A stretch of 64,000 bases of DNA from NCBI RefSeq assembly GCF_001425165.1, contig NZ_LMDU01000001.1, forward strand, positions 1,209,311 through 1,273,310. Direction: 5' to 3'. Below, in pieces: positions 1-9,345 of the stretch. Made by a program: the position numbers and the translations under genes. This DNA comes from Pelomonas sp. Root405. Its GTDB lineage: Bacteria > Pseudomonadota > Gammaproteobacteria > Burkholderiales > Burkholderiaceae_C. Each line of letters starts with the position of its first letter. Within the stretch, counting starts at the first letter, position 1. Under the pieces are notes generated by a model. That model was given only the letters and a program-made list of their open reading frames with translations. It was not told the DNA's origin and made no database searches.

Positions 1-160
1 ACCTTGAAGTTACGCGTCGGTCGCGATGGCGTCACTTAGATGGGCCATTCCGCGACGAACACGGCGGCCTTGATCGCCGGTCCCTGACGCTGCGCGTGTG
101 GGCGTGCGTGACGAGGCTTATTCGTCCGGCTGCGTCCCGCATAGCCGGCCATGAAGCGCC
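1..160. other. left edge, no gene seen
   Basis: I see no credible gene in this stretch. The one open frame that runs through it overlaps the tRNA on the minus strand and has no family resemblance. It lies downstream of the tRNA-Thr terminator. Confidence 0.5.
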
Positions 161-194
161 AAAAACAAAGGGCTCGACCGAAGCCAAGCCCTTG
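161..194 (-). terminator. intrinsic terminator after tRNA-Thr
   Basis: Read on the minus strand, a 7-bp GC-rich stem (168-174 with 187-193) is followed by TTTGTTTTT. It begins 14 bases past the tRNA CCA end, so it is the likely transcript end of the tRNA unit. Confidence 0.75.
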
Positions 195-207
195 TCATGC
201 TGAATTT

Positions 208-283
208 TGGTGCCGGCAAGAGGAGTCGAACCCCCGACCTTCGCATTACGAATGCGCTGCTCTACCAACTGAGCTATGCCGGC
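208..283 (-). tRNA. tRNA-Thr (anticodon CGT)
   Basis: The minus strand folds into a full cloverleaf of 76 nt with an encoded CCA end (208-210). The acceptor stem is GCCGGCA/TGCCGGC with discriminator A. The D arm starts GCTCAGTTGGTAGAG, the anticodon loop is TTCGTAA and the T arm contains GGTTCGACTCC. The anticodon CGT reads ACG, so the charge is threonine. The outermost anticodon-stem pair (27-43) looks like G:A, a mild irregularity. A terminator follows directly. Confidence 0.96.
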
Positions 284-322
284 CGTGACGGTGAAGTCAG
301 CCCAAGAGTATAGCGGCTCTTT

Positions 323-1333
323 TTAATCGGCTTGCTGGTGGTAGCGGGCGATGCGCTCTACTTCGTTCTTCGAGCCCAGCGCCACGGCGACGCGCTCGTG
401 CAGCTTGGCGGGCTTCAAATCCATGATGCGTTCCGTACCGTTGATGGCCGCGCCGCCCGCCTGCTCGACGAGGAAGGCCATGGGGTTCGCCTCGTACAGC
501 AGACGCAGCTTGCCGGGCTTGTCGGGCTCGCGCTGGTCCCAGGGGTACAGGAACACGCCGCCGCGCGTGAGGATGCGGTGCACGTCGGCCACCATGCTGG
601 CAACCCAGCGCATGTTGAAGTCCTTGGCGCGCGGGCCGGTGCTGCCGGCCAGGCATTCCTCGATGTAGCGCGTTACCGGCGGCGCCCAGTGGCGCATGTT
701 CGACATGTTGATGGCGAACTCCTTGGTGTCGTCCGGAATGCGCACCTGGTCCTGTGTCAGCACCCAGGAGCCCGTCTCGCGCTCCAGCGTGAAGACGGCC
801 ACGCCATCGCCCACCGTCAGCACCAGCATGCTCTGCGGGCCGTAGACGCAATAGCCGGCGGCCGCCTGCTGCTTGCCGGGCTGCAGGAAGTCTTCCTCCG
901 ACACGCCGCGCGAATGGCCGACCTTGCGCAGCACGCTGAAGATGGTGCCGATGGAGACGTTGACGTCGATGTTGCTGGAGCCGTCGAGCGGGTCGAACAG
1001 CAGCAGGTACTCACCCTGCGGGTAGCGGTTGGGCACGACGTAGATGCCGTCCATCTCTTCGCTGGCCATGGCCGCCAGGTGGCCGCCCCATTCGTTGGCC
1101 TCGATCAGCACCTCGTTGGCGATGATGTCGAGCTTCTTCTGCACCTCGCCCTGCACGTTTTCGCTGCCGGCGGTGCCGAGCACATCACCCAGCGCGCCCT
1201 TGTTGACGGCGATGGCGATGCGCTTGCAGGCACGCGCGACGACCTCGATCAGCAGGCGCAGTTCCTGCGGGATGTGGCCGTGCTCGCGCTGCTGCTCGAC
1301 GAGGTACTGGGTCAGGCTGGTCTGGCGGCTCAT
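323..1333 (-). CDS. fbp: fructose-1,6-bisphosphatase class 1
   Basis: This enzyme hydrolyses fructose-1,6-bisphosphate to fructose-6-phosphate in the cytoplasm, the committed step of gluconeogenesis and a step of the Calvin cycle where present. The 336-residue length is normal for class 1. The metal-binding acidic pair EE is at about 92-93 and the signature DPLDGSSN at 114-121. Its ATG overlaps the pepN stop as ATGA, so the two are translationally coupled on one transcript with pepN upstream. No Calvin-cycle genes are visible nearby, so a gluconeogenic role is the simpler reading. Confidence 0.97.
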   Translation of the reverse strand: MSRQTSLTQYLVEQQREHGHIPQELRLLIEVVARACKRIAIAVNKGALGDVLGTAGSENVQGEVQKKLDIIANEVLIEANEWGGHLAAMASEEMDGIYVVPNRYPQGEYLLLFDPLDGSSNIDVNVSIGTIFSVLRKVGHSRGVSEEDFLQPGKQQAAAGYCVYGPQSMLVLTVGDGVAVFTLERETGSWVLTQDQVRIPDDTKEFAINMSNMRHWAPPVTRYIEECLAGSTGPRAKDFNMRWVASMVADVHRILTRGGVFLYPWDQREPDKPGKLRLLYEANPMAFLVEQAGGAAINGTERIMDLKPAKLHERVAVALGSKNEVERIARYHQQAD

Positions 1334-3996
1334 GCCAAGGCCCTTTCAACGATTTCGCGGACATCACTGGACAGGTCCGGCTTGGCGGCCACGCGCGCCA
1401 CGGCCTCGCGGGCGGCGCTGCGGTAGGGCTCGGCCAGCACCGACCAGCGATCCATCGCGCGGGCGATGCGACTGGCCAGCTGCGGGTTGATGGCGTCGAT
1501 GGCCAGCACCTGCTCGGCCCAGAACACATAGCCCGCCGCGTCGGCGCGGTGGAAGGCGGCGGGGTTGAACATGCACAGCGAAGCCAGCAGGCTGCGCGCG
1601 CGGTTGGGGTTCTTCAGGCTGAAGTCGGCATGCTTCATCAGCGACCTGACCCGGGCGAAGACGCGGCCATCGGCCTCGGGCGCGCGGGCCTGCAACGCAA
1701 ACCACTTGTCCACCACCAGCGCGTCGTCCTTGAACAGCGCGTGGAAGCGCTCGAGCGCCGGCGCGGCCAGCGGGGCATTGGCATTGACCAGCGCAGCCAG
1801 CGCACCCATGCGCTCGGTCATGTTGGACGCGTCCTTGAAGCGCTGGTAGGCCTTGCCGGGCCAGACGGTGTCGCCGGTGGCCTGCGCGTCCAGCACCAGC
1901 ATGGACAGCGCGAGGTTCGCCAACGCGCGCTTGCCCGACGACACGGGGTCGGGCGTGTAGCCGCCCTGGATCTGATGCGCCTCGAAGGCGGCGGCCCAGT
2001 CGTCGCGCAGCGCGCTGGCGAGCTGCTGCTGCGCGGCCATGACAGCGGCGTGGATGGCCTGCGGGTCGACGACATCGAGCTGCTCGGCGATATAGCTCTC
2101 GCCGGGCAGTGTCAGTGCCAGTTCCTTGAAGGCGGGGTCCAGCTCGGGGTGGTTGAGCACGCCGCGCATCGCGTCGATGAAGACGGGGCTCAGCAGCAGC
2201 GGCTGGCCGGCGCGCAGTGCCGACAGGATGCGGTTCAGCGCCAGGCGCTGGCCGGCCTCCCAGCGGTTGAAGGGGTCGCTGTCATGGCGCATCAGCACCA
2301 GCAGCGCGGCGTCCGACAGGCCGTCCTCCAGCACGACGGGCGCCGAGAAGCCGCGCAGCAGCGAGGGCACGGGTTCGCTGTCGATGTTCTGGAAAACGAA
2401 CGTCTGCTCGGCCTGGTCCAGCACGAGCACGGTCTCGACGTCACCGTTGCCGTTCAGCGGCAGCGCAGCGCCGTGTCGGTCCAGCAGCCCCATGACGATG
2501 GGGACGACCTGCGGCTGCTTGTCGCTCTGGCCCGGCGTCGCCGGCGTCTGCTGGGTGAAGCGCAGCGTGAAGGTGCGGGCGGCGGCGTCATGCTCGCCGT
2601 GCGCAGTCACGCGCGGTGTGCCGGCCTGCGAGTACCAGCGCTTGAAGGTGTCCAGCCGCGTGCTCAGCGGCGAACCGGGGTTGGCGTCGGCGATCGCCTG
2701 CGCGAAGTCGTCGCAGGTGACGGCCTGGCCGTCGTGGCGTTCGAAGTAGAGCTTCATGCCCGCTTCGAAGCCGGCGCGGCCGACGAGCGTCTGGTACATG
2801 CGCACCACCTCCGAGCCCTTCTCGTAGACGGTGGCGGTGTAGAAGTTGTTGATCTCGCTGTAGCTGTCCGGGCGCACCGGGTGGGCCATGGCGCCGCTGT
2901 CCTCTGGGAACTGCATGGCGCGCAGCTGGCGCACGTCCTGGATGCGGCAGACGGCGCGGGCCGACGGCGTGCCAGCCATGTCCATGCTGAATTCCTGGTC
3001 GCGGAATACCGTCAGGCCCTCCTTCAGCGACAGCTGGAACCAGTCGCGGCAGGTGACGCGGTTGCCGGTCCAGTTGTGGAAGTACTCGTGCGCGACGATG
3101 GACTCGATGCGGTTGAAGTCGGCGTCGGTGGCCGTCGCGGGCGAGGCGAGCAGGGCGGCCGTGTTGAAGATGTTCAGGCCCTTGTTCTCCATCGCGCCCA
3201 TGTTGAAGTCGGACACGCCGACCACCATGAAGCGCTCCAGGTCCAGCGGCAGGCCGAAGCGCGCCTCGTCCCACACGATGGAGGCGATGAGGCTGTTCAT
3301 CGCATGCTCGGTCTTCTCCAGGTCGCCCCTGCGCACATAGACCTGCAGCAGGTGGTCCTTGCCGGCGCGGGTGCGCACGCGCTGCTCGCGCGCGACCAAG
3401 TCACCCGCGACCACGGCGAACAAATAGCTTGGCTTGGGGAAAGGGTCGTGCCAGACCGCGAAATGACGCCCCTTGTTGCCGGGCTCGTCCAGCTTGCCGC
3501 TGTCGACCAGGTTGCCGTTGGACAGCAGCACGGGGAACCTGGCCGCGTCGCCGCGCAGCGTCACCGTGTAGACCGCCATCACGTCGGGCCGGTCCAGGAA
3601 GTAGGTGATGCGGCGGAAGCCCTCGGCCTCGCACTGCGTGAAGAAGCTGCCGCCGGACGTGTAGAGGCCGGACAGGGCCGTGTTCTTGTCGGGGCAGCAG
3701 GTGTTGCGGATTTCGAGCGCGAAGTCGGCGTCGGGTGCGCCTTCGATGATCAGCTCATGGCCTTCCTGGCGGAAGGACACCGAGGCGCCGTCGATCAGCA
3801 CGCGCAGCAGGTTCAGCTCCTCGCCATGCAGGCGCAGCGGGCCATGCGGCACGGCGCGGTTGCGCTCGACCTGCATCTTGCTGGTGACCAGGGTCTTGGC
3901 GGGGTCGAGGTCGAAGGTCAGGTCGACCTTGCGGATCCAGAACGCTGGCTGCTGGTAGTCCAGGCGTTGGATCAGGGTGGCAGTGCCTTCGCGCAT
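1330..3996 (-). CDS. pepN: aminopeptidase N (M1 family)
   Basis: This broad-specificity zinc aminopeptidase removes N-terminal residues from peptides in the cytoplasm. The 888-residue length matches bacterial PepN. The substrate-anchoring GAMEN motif is at 267-271, the zinc site HEYFH at 303-307, and the third ligand Glu at 326, with the usual 18-residue gap. The start at 3996 has AAGGAAG about 8 nt upstream. The open frame continues upstream, but that part lacks coding resemblance and overlaps prfB. A terminator-like hairpin lies between prfB and this gene; fbp follows with an ATGA overlap. Confidence 0.96.
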   Translation of the reverse strand: MREGTATLIQRLDYQQPAFWIRKVDLTFDLDPAKTLVTSKMQVERNRAVPHGPLRLHGEELNLLRVLIDGASVSFRQEGHELIIEGAPDADFALEIRNTCCPDKNTALSGLYTSGGSFFTQCEAEGFRRITYFLDRPDVMAVYTVTLRGDAARFPVLLSNGNLVDSGKLDEPGNKGRHFAVWHDPFPKPSYLFAVVAGDLVAREQRVRTRAGKDHLLQVYVRRGDLEKTEHAMNSLIASIVWDEARFGLPLDLERFMVVGVSDFNMGAMENKGLNIFNTAALLASPATATDADFNRIESIVAHEYFHNWTGNRVTCRDWFQLSLKEGLTVFRDQEFSMDMAGTPSARAVCRIQDVRQLRAMQFPEDSGAMAHPVRPDSYSEINNFYTATVYEKGSEVVRMYQTLVGRAGFEAGMKLYFERHDGQAVTCDDFAQAIADANPGSPLSTRLDTFKRWYSQAGTPRVTAHGEHDAAARTFTLRFTQQTPATPGQSDKQPQVVPIVMGLLDRHGAALPLNGNGDVETVLVLDQAEQTFVFQNIDSEPVPSLLRGFSAPVVLEDGLSDAALLVLMRHDSDPFNRWEAGQRLALNRILSALRAGQPLLLSPVFIDAMRGVLNHPELDPAFKELALTLPGESYIAEQLDVVDPQAIHAAVMAAQQQLASALRDDWAAAFEAHQIQGGYTPDPVSSGKRALANLALSMLVLDAQATGDTVWPGKAYQRFKDASNMTERMGALAALVNANAPLAAPALERFHALFKDDALVVDKWFALQARAPEADGRVFARVRSLMKHADFSLKNPNRARSLLASLCMFNPAAFHRADAAGYVFWAEQVLAIDAINPQLASRIARAMDRWSVLAEPYRSAAREAVARVAAKPDLSSDVREIVERALA

Positions 3997-4040
3997 GAGG
4001 GGCTTCCTTGGGTGAGGAATGGAAAGGGCCGCCGTAGCGG

Positions 4041-4072
4041 CAAAAAGAGCAAGGGGCCGCACTGGCGGCCCC
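4041..4072 (-). terminator. intrinsic terminator after prfB
   Basis: On the minus strand, GGGGCCGC (4065-4072) pairs perfectly with GCGGCCCC (4053-4060) around a 4-nt loop, followed by TTGCTCTTTTTG. It sits just after the prfB stop and before pepN, so it probably ends or attenuates the prfB transcript. Confidence 0.75.
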
Positions 4073-4078
4073 GGGGCG

Positions 4079-5183
4079 TCAGACGCCTTGCTTGAGGGAC
4101 TCGGTGATGAAGGGGTCGAGATCCCCGTCCAGCACCTTCTGCGTTGCGGACGTTTCGTAGTTGGTGCGCAGGTCCTTGATGCGGCTCTGGTCCAGCACGT
4201 AGCTGCGGATCTGGTGGCCCCAGCCGACGTCGGTCTTGGTGTCTTCCAGCTTCTGCTGCTCTTCCTGGCGCTTGCGCATCTCATGGTCGTACAGGCGCGA
4301 GCGCAGGCGCTTCCAGGCGACGTCGCGGTTGCTGTGCTGGCTGCGGCCGTCCTGGCATTGCACGACGATGCCGGTCGGGATGTGCGTCAGGCGCACCGCA
4401 GAGTCGGTCTTGTTGATGTGCTGGCCACCGGCGCCCGAGGCGCGGAAGGTGTCGGTGCGCACGTCGGCCGGGTTGATGTCGATCTCGATGCTGTCGTCCA
4501 CCTCCGGGTAGACGAACAGCGACGCGAACGACGTGTGGCGGCCGCCCGAGCTGTCGAACGGGCTCTTGCGCACCAGGCGGTGCACGCCGGTCTCGGTGCG
4601 CAGCAGGCCGAAGGCGTACTCGCCCTCGACCTTGATGGTCGCGCTCTTGATCCCGGCCACGTCGCCGGGCGTCTCGTCTTCCAGCGTCGCCTTGAAGCCC
4701 TTGCGCTCGCAGTACTTGAGGTACTGGCGCAGCAGCATGCCGGCCCAGTCGCAGGCCTCGGTGCCGCCGGCGCCAGCCTGGATGTCGACAAAGCAGTTGA
4801 GCGGATCGGCCGGGTTGTTGAACATGCGGCGGAACTCAAGCTCCTCGATCTTGGCGCGCAGGTTCGCCGCGTCGGCCTCGATGCCCAGCATGCCGGCCTC
4901 GTCGCCTTCCTCGCGGCTCATGTCGAACAGTTCGATGTTGTCGGCCAGCGAACCGGTCAGCATCGTGATCGTCTCGACCACGGCCTCCAGCGTGCGCTTT
5001 TCCTTGCCGAGTTCCTGAGCGCGCTTGGGGTCGTTCCAGACGTTGGGGTTCTCCAGCGACGCGTTGACTTCGTTCAGGCGCAGTGCCTTGCGGTCGAAGT
5101 CAAAGATACCCCCTTAGCGCGTCGGTGCGCGCTGAGAGGTCGGCCAGGGAGTTGCCGATTTGGTTGATGTGTTCGATGTCCAT
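4079..5183 (-). CDS. prfB: peptide chain release factor 2 (programmed +1 frameshift)
   Basis: RF2 recognises UGA and UAA stop codons and triggers peptide release on the ribosome. The product is 367 residues: 27 codons from the ATG at 5183 to an in-frame TGA at 5102-5100, then a +1 shift into the main frame. The tripeptide anticodon SPF is at 207-209 and the catalytic GGQ at 252-254, both at the positions expected for RF2. The self-regulating frameshift site is intact. No lysS follows, unlike many related genomes; pepN and fbp lie downstream instead. Confidence 0.97.
5099..5114 (-). promoter_or_regulatory. prfB programmed +1 frameshift site
   Basis: Read on the minus strand the site is AGGGGGTATCTTTGAC. 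It combines an internal Shine-Dalgarno (AGGGGG), the slippery CTT codon and the TGA stop followed by C. This is the classic RF2 autoregulation signal: when RF2 is scarce, the ribosome slips +1 instead of terminating. Confidence 0.97.
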
Positions 5184-5279
5184 GAGGGGTACAGCGGTGC
5201 AAAGGGGGCGATTTTTGCATGGACACTTCTGCCTGCCGGGGCCCGCTGCCGATGGCGGCGCCCGGCGGAGAACAATCAC

Positions 5280-7451
5280 ATGCCCTTGATGCACTCCTGG
5301 CGCGCACTTGCTCAGACGGCCGCGCTTGCCGCCAGCCTGCTTTGCGCCGCCGGGCCCGCGTCGGCCGACAGCCTTGCCGCGCCGGTCGCCGCCAAGAAGC
5401 CGCGCGACGTCAGCGTCCACGGCGACCGCCGCATCGACGACTACTTCTGGCTGCGAGAGAAGGACGATGCCGAGGTGCAGGCCCATCTGCGGGCCGAGGC
5501 CGCCTACGCCCAGGCGTGGTTCAAGCCCTATGCGGCCGCCGAGGAGCGCTTGTTCGACGAGATGAAGGCCCGCGTGCAGCAGCGCGACCAGGACGTGCCG
5601 CAGCGCGAGGGCCGCCACTGGTACGGCAGCCGCACCGAGGTCGGCCAGCAATACCCGATCTTTTTCCGCCGCCCGGCCAAGGGCCCCGAGCGCGCGGACG
5701 ACCCGCAAGCGCCCGAGCAGTTGCTGCTGGACCTCAACGAGCTGGCCCGCACGCGCAAGTTCGTCAACCTGAACGCCATGGCCGTCAGCCCAGACAGCCG
5801 GCTGCTGGCCTATGGGCTGGACAGCAGCGGCGCGCGCGACTTCGAGCTGCACGTTCGCGACATCGCCAGCGGCGAGGACCGCGTCGTCGCCACCACGCCG
5901 CATGCCGACGCGTTCGTGTGGGCGGCCGACAGCCGCACGCTGTTCTACATCCGCCACAACGAGGCGCGCCGCTCGCACCAACTCTGGCGCCACCGCTTGG
6001 GCGCCACCGCCGACGTGCTCGTGCACGAGGAGGCGGACGAGCTGTTCAACCTGCAGCTGGGCAAGTCGCTGGACGGCCGCACGCTGATGCTGGGCGCCGT
6101 GGCCAAGGACACGCAGGACTGGCGCGTGCTGCCGGCCGACCAGCCCGAGGGCCGCTGGCGCGAGGTGTTGCCGCGCGCGGCTGGGCAGGAGTACGCCGTC
6201 ACGCCCTTCGGCCGCGAGTTGCTGCTGCGCATCAACGATCGCGGTCCCAACTTCCGCCTGCTGCGGCTGCCGATGCGGCCGGGCGCGGGGTCGCTGTTCA
6301 GCGCCCGGGACGTGAAGCGCGCGCCGGAGCTGATTCCGCACCGCGACGCGGCGATGGTCGAGCAGGTCGCCGCGTTCAAGACCCATGCCGTGGCGCAGAT
6401 CCGCGAGGGCGGCTCGGTCAAGCTGCGCCTGTACCCCATCGCGGGCGGCGCCGCGCGCGAGGTGGCGTTCAAGGAACTGGCCTACAGCGCCGTGCTGGCC
6501 CCCCAACGCGAGTTCGACGCGACGCGCGTGCGCTTCGCCTACAACTCGTTGACCACGCCGACGAGCACCTACGAGGCCGACCTGGCCACCGGCCAGCCGC
6601 ACCTGCTCAAGGTCCAGCCCGTGCAGGGCGGCTACGACGCCAGCCTCTACGCCAGTGAGCGGCTGTGGGTGACGGCGGCCGACGGCGTCAAGGTGCCGGT
6701 CAGCATGGTTTACCGCAAGGACAAACGCCGCGCCAGCCCGCAGCCGCTGCTGCTTTACGGCTATGGCAGCTACGGCTTTCCCACCGACCCGCGGTTCTCC
6801 AGCGCCCGCCTGTCGCTGCTGGACCGCGGTGTCGTCTACGCCATCGCCCATGTGCGCGGCGGCGGCGACCTCGGCCGACGCTGGTACCAGGACGGCAAGC
6901 TCGGCAAGAAGATGAACACCTTCACCGACTTCGTCGCCTGCGCCGAGGCGCTGGTGTCCCAGGGCTACACGCTGCCGGGCCAGCTCATCATCCACGGCGG
7001 CAGTGCGGGCGGCCTGCTGGTGGGCGCGGCCACCAACCTGCGGCCCGATCTCTTCAAGGCCGTCGTCGCCCAGGTGCCCTTCGTCGACGTCATCAACACC
7101 ATGCTCGACGCCAGCCTGCCGCTGACCACCGAGGAATACATCGAGTGGGGCAACCCGAATAAGGCCGACGAGTACGCCTGGATGCGCGCCTACAGCCCCT
7201 ACGACAACCTGAAGGCGGGCGCCTATCCGGCCCTGCTGGCCAAGACGGCGATCAACGACAGCCAGGTGCCCTACTGGGAGGCCGCCAAGTACGTCGCCCG
7301 GCTGCGCAGCCTCAACACGGCGGGCAGCCCGGTGCTGTTCGACATCAACATGACCGCCGGCCACGGCGGCGCCTCGGGGCGCTTCGACGCGCTGCGCGAG
7401 ACGGCGCGCACCTACACCTTCATGCTGCAGCAATGGGGGCTGAATGAGTGA
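5280..7451 (+). CDS. ptrB: oligopeptidase B-type S9 serine peptidase, predicted exported
   Basis: This prolyl-oligopeptidase-family enzyme cleaves short peptides, usually after basic residues. The product is 723 residues, with an N-terminal beta-propeller (about 70-470) and a C-terminal alpha/beta hydrolase. The catalytic triad is visible: Ser575 in GGSAGG, Asp660 in INDSQV and His695 in GHGG. The first 29 residues look like a Sec signal peptide with cleavage after ASA, which suggests a periplasmic location; many oligopeptidase B proteins are cytoplasmic. The start at 5280 is chosen for its upstream GGAG and the signal peptide. It is divergent from prfB. A DUF4212 gene overlaps its end by 8 nt. 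Confidence 0.92.
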   Translation: MPLMHSWRALAQTAALAASLLCAAGPASADSLAAPVAAKKPRDVSVHGDRRIDDYFWLREKDDAEVQAHLRAEAAYAQAWFKPYAAAEERLFDEMKARVQQRDQDVPQREGRHWYGSRTEVGQQYPIFFRRPAKGPERADDPQAPEQLLLDLNELARTRKFVNLNAMAVSPDSRLLAYGLDSSGARDFELHVRDIASGEDRVVATTPHADAFVWAADSRTLFYIRHNEARRSHQLWRHRLGATADVLVHEEADELFNLQLGKSLDGRTLMLGAVAKDTQDWRVLPADQPEGRWREVLPRAAGQEYAVTPFGRELLLRINDRGPNFRLLRLPMRPGAGSLFSARDVKRAPELIPHRDAAMVEQVAAFKTHAVAQIREGGSVKLRLYPIAGGAAREVAFKELAYSAVLAPQREFDATRVRFAYNSLTTPTSTYEADLATGQPHLLKVQPVQGGYDASLYASERLWVTAADGVKVPVSMVYRKDKRRASPQPLLLYGYGSYGFPTDPRFSSARLSLLDRGVVYAIAHVRGGGDLGRRWYQDGKLGKKMNTFTDFVACAEALVSQGYTLPGQLIIHGGSAGGLLVGAATNLRPDLFKAVVAQVPFVDVINTMLDASLPLTTEEYIEWGNPNKADEYAWMRAYSPYDNLKAGAYPALLAKTAINDSQVPYWEAAKYVARLRSLNTAGSPVLFDINMTAGHGGASGRFDALRETARTYTFMLQQWGLNE

Positions 7452-7695
7452 ACCGCTGAAGCAAGGCTATTGGCGCCGCACCCGCCGGCTGACAGCCTGG
7501 CTGCTGCTGGCTTGGGGCCTCGTCGCCTTCGTACCCGTGTATTTCGCGCGGGAGCTCAGCATCGAGCTGTTCGGCTGGCCGCTCGCCTTCTGGCTGGCGT
7601 CGCAGGGCGCGCTGCTGGGCTTCTGCGCCATCGTCATCGTCTATGCGCGGGCCATGCGCCGGCTGGATGAAGAGTTCAGCGAGCCGCGCGCCTGA
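7444..7695 (+). CDS. DUF4212 small membrane protein (sodium:solute symporter small subunit type), orphan
   Basis: This 83-residue protein has two predicted membrane segments (about 18-36 and 45-66). It carries the family hallmarks: an early YWR-x2-R-x-LT, an aromatic WGLVAF, and GWPLAFWLASQG. In other bacteria this family is the small subunit encoded just upstream of an acetate-permease-like sodium:solute symporter. Here no large subunit is present: the next gene is on the other strand. It overlaps the oligopeptidase gene by 8 nt, so it is co-translated with it. Its role without the partner is unknown. Confidence 0.85.
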   Translation: MSEPLKQGYWRRTRRLTAWLLLAWGLVAFVPVYFARELSIELFGWPLAFWLASQGALLGFCAIVIVYARAMRRLDEEFSEPRA

Positions 7696-7707
7696 ACAGC
7701 GGCTTCT

Positions 7708-8622
7708 TCAATCGCTGGCGAGGAAGGGCTCCAGCACGGCGGCCAGCGCCTCGGGCTGGTCATGGTGAAGCATGTGGCCGGCATCCTGCAGCACAGCGCG
7801 CGCAAGACTTGGCACCACGGCCAGTCGCGACTCGAACTCATCGCGCGGATAGCGGCTCCCCCAAAAGCGCGTCAGCTGGTCGTCGCTGCCCTCGACCCAC
7901 AGCGTGGGCGCCGTGATGCGCTGCCAGCAGGCCAGCACCTCGGCCTTGCGGTAGAGCATGGGATTGGCCAGCTTGTGGGCCGGGTCGGCATTGAGCTGGA
8001 AGCCCTCGGGCCCGTCACCCGTCACCTTGCGCGCCCAGTGCTGCGCCAGCCACGCCGCCTTGTCCCGGGCCAGGCGCGGGTTGTTCTTCATCAGGCGCTC
8101 GGCCACGTCGACCAGCGTCGCGTAAGGGCGCAGCGATGGCGGGTCCTTGAGTTCGTCCAGCCACTTGACCAGCCGCTCGGGCGCGGCGGCGGGCGAGATG
8201 TCGGGCATGCCGAAGCCTTCGAGATTGACGAGGCGACGTATGCGGTTGGGACGAACCCCGGCATAGCTCATCACCACATTGCCGCCCATGCTGTGGCCCA
8301 GCAGATCCACGGGCGCAGCGGGGCTGAGCGCATCCAGCAGCGCGTCCAGGTCGCCAAGATAGTCGGGGAACCAGTAGCTGTCGGCGCCGGTCGTCTCGCT
8401 GAGACCAAAACCGCGCCAGTCCAGGGCAATCACCTCGCGCTCGCCCTGCAACGCGTCGACGACGAACTGGAAGGACGCGCCGACGTCCATCCAGCCATGC
8501 ACCATGACCAGCGGTGCGCGGCCGGCCTTGGGGGCACCCCAGCGAAGAATGTGATGGCGCAGGCCGCGCAGGCTCAGAAATTCGCTGCGGTGGACGCGGT
8601 GAGCGGGATAGACATCGGGCAT
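7708..8622 (-). CDS. alpha/beta hydrolase
   Basis: This is a cytoplasmic 304-residue alpha/beta-hydrolase-fold enzyme of unknown substrate. The oxyanion-hole HGW is at 42-44, the nucleophile elbow GHSMGG places Ser at 111, the acid is likely in EGSDDQ near residue 260, and the catalytic His is in DAGHMLHHDQP near the C-terminus. There is no signal peptide. The start at 8622 is the last Met before the conserved core; no strong ribosome site is visible. It is divergent from the acetyltransferase across only 43 bp. Confidence 0.9.
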   Translation of the reverse strand: MPDVYPAHRVHRSEFLSLRGLRHHILRWGAPKAGRAPLVMVHGWMDVGASFQFVVDALQGEREVIALDWRGFGLSETTGADSYWFPDYLGDLDALLDALSPAAPVDLLGHSMGGNVVMSYAGVRPNRIRRLVNLEGFGMPDISPAAAPERLVKWLDELKDPPSLRPYATLVDVAERLMKNNPRLARDKAAWLAQHWARKVTGDGPEGFQLNADPAHKLANPMLYRKAEVLACWQRITAPTLWVEGSDDQLTRFWGSRYPRDEFESRLAVVPSLARAVLQDAGHMLHHDQPEALAAVLEPFLASD

Positions 8623-8644
8623 ACCGCACTGTAGGACAAGGGCC

Positions 8645-8658
8645 TTGTCAGCTGACAA
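8645..8658. promoter_or_regulatory. perfect 14-bp palindrome in a divergent intergenic region
   Basis: TTGTCAGCTGACAA is a perfect inverted repeat lying between the divergent starts at 8622 and 8666. It is placed to act as a shared operator, but the regulator is unknown and no adjacent regulator gene is present. Confidence 0.45.
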
Positions 8659-8665
8659 TCGGTTT

Positions 8666-9193
8666 ATGCCTTCACGTCCCATCCTGCGCGCCGCCGAGCC
8701 GCGCGACCTGCCCGCCATCGTCCAACTCATCTCGGAGCTGGCGGAGTTCGAGAACCTGACGCATCTGCTTGAGGTGACGCCCGCCAAGCTGGCGCCGCAT
8801 CTCTTCGGCGACACGCCCGTGGCCGAATGCACTTTGGGCGAGGTCGACGGCGAGGTGGTCGCCTTTGCGCTGTACTACACCAACTTCTCGACCTTCCTGG
8901 CCAAGCCGGGGCTGTATCTGGAAGACCTCTACGTCCGCCCCGCCCACCGCCGCAGCGGCCTCGGCCGCTCGCTGCTGGTGTATCTGGCCCAGCTGGCCTG
9001 CGAGCGCGGCTACGGCCGCTTCGACTGGACGGTGCTGAACTGGAACGAGGACGCCATCCGCTTCTACGAGAAGCTCGGCGCCGAGGTCATGCCCGACTGG
9101 CGCATCTGCCGGCTGACCGGTGACGCGCTGGAGCGCTATGCCGATGGCGACCGGCCCAGCATGTGGTCGCCCTCGGCCTGGTTGGGGATTTGA
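8666..9193 (+). CDS. GNAT family N-acetyltransferase (diamine/spermidine acetyltransferase-like)
   Basis: This 175-residue protein has one GNAT domain that transfers acetyl from acetyl-CoA to an amine. The acetyl-CoA loop is YVRPAHRRSGLGRSLL (about 90-105). The C-terminal block WTVLNWNEDAIRFYEKLGAE resembles spermidine/spermine N1-acetyltransferase-type proteins. The ATG at 8666 is preferred over the upstream TTG at 8645 because the family begins close to the ILRAAEPRD segment, and the TTG would place the palindrome inside the coding region. The substrate is not provable from sequence. Confidence 0.88.
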   Translation: MPSRPILRAAEPRDLPAIVQLISELAEFENLTHLLEVTPAKLAPHLFGDTPVAECTLGEVDGEVVAFALYYTNFSTFLAKPGLYLEDLYVRPAHRRSGLGRSLLVYLAQLACERGYGRFDWTVLNWNEDAIRFYEKLGAEVMPDWRICRLTGDALERYADGDRPSMWSPSAWLGI

Positions 9194-9200
9194 GCCCCTC

Positions 9201-9268
9201 GCCTTGCGGCATCGAGCCGCTCGCACATCGCCTGACGGGCCGGCTTGGGGCGGCCCGGCGCTCGGCCC
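9201..9268. repeat. dispersed GC-rich hairpin element, short copy
   Basis: This intergenic stretch aligns closely with the reverse complement of 34350-34400 (shared core TTGCGGCAT-x-GAGCCGC and GCACATCGCC) and then with 34251-34268 (GGCCCGGCGCTCGGCCC, identical). It looks like a shortened copy, in opposite orientation, of the element at 34.25-34.44 kb. Confidence 0.75.
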
Positions 9269-9345
9269 AGACTCGGGCAATCCATGAGGGCTGCGTGCGC
9301 CGCGCTGGCTAGCATTCGCCCCCTTGTCCCAACCCGGGGTGGCCC

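Noticed and set aside
332..1426. Long open frame antisense to fbp
   Set aside because: It is a GC-rich shadow of a certain gene; no family resemblance and no ribosome site. The same applies to the long antisense frames over pepN, ptrB and others.
3997..4284. N-terminal extension of pepN into prfB
   Set aside because: The extension translates the prfB coding region in another frame, and the MREGTATL start has its own ribosome site and fits the family length.
5184..7433. Minus-strand open frame ending at the prfB TGA as a separate protein
   Set aside because: Only its last 27 codons are real: they are the first part of prfB before the programmed frameshift.
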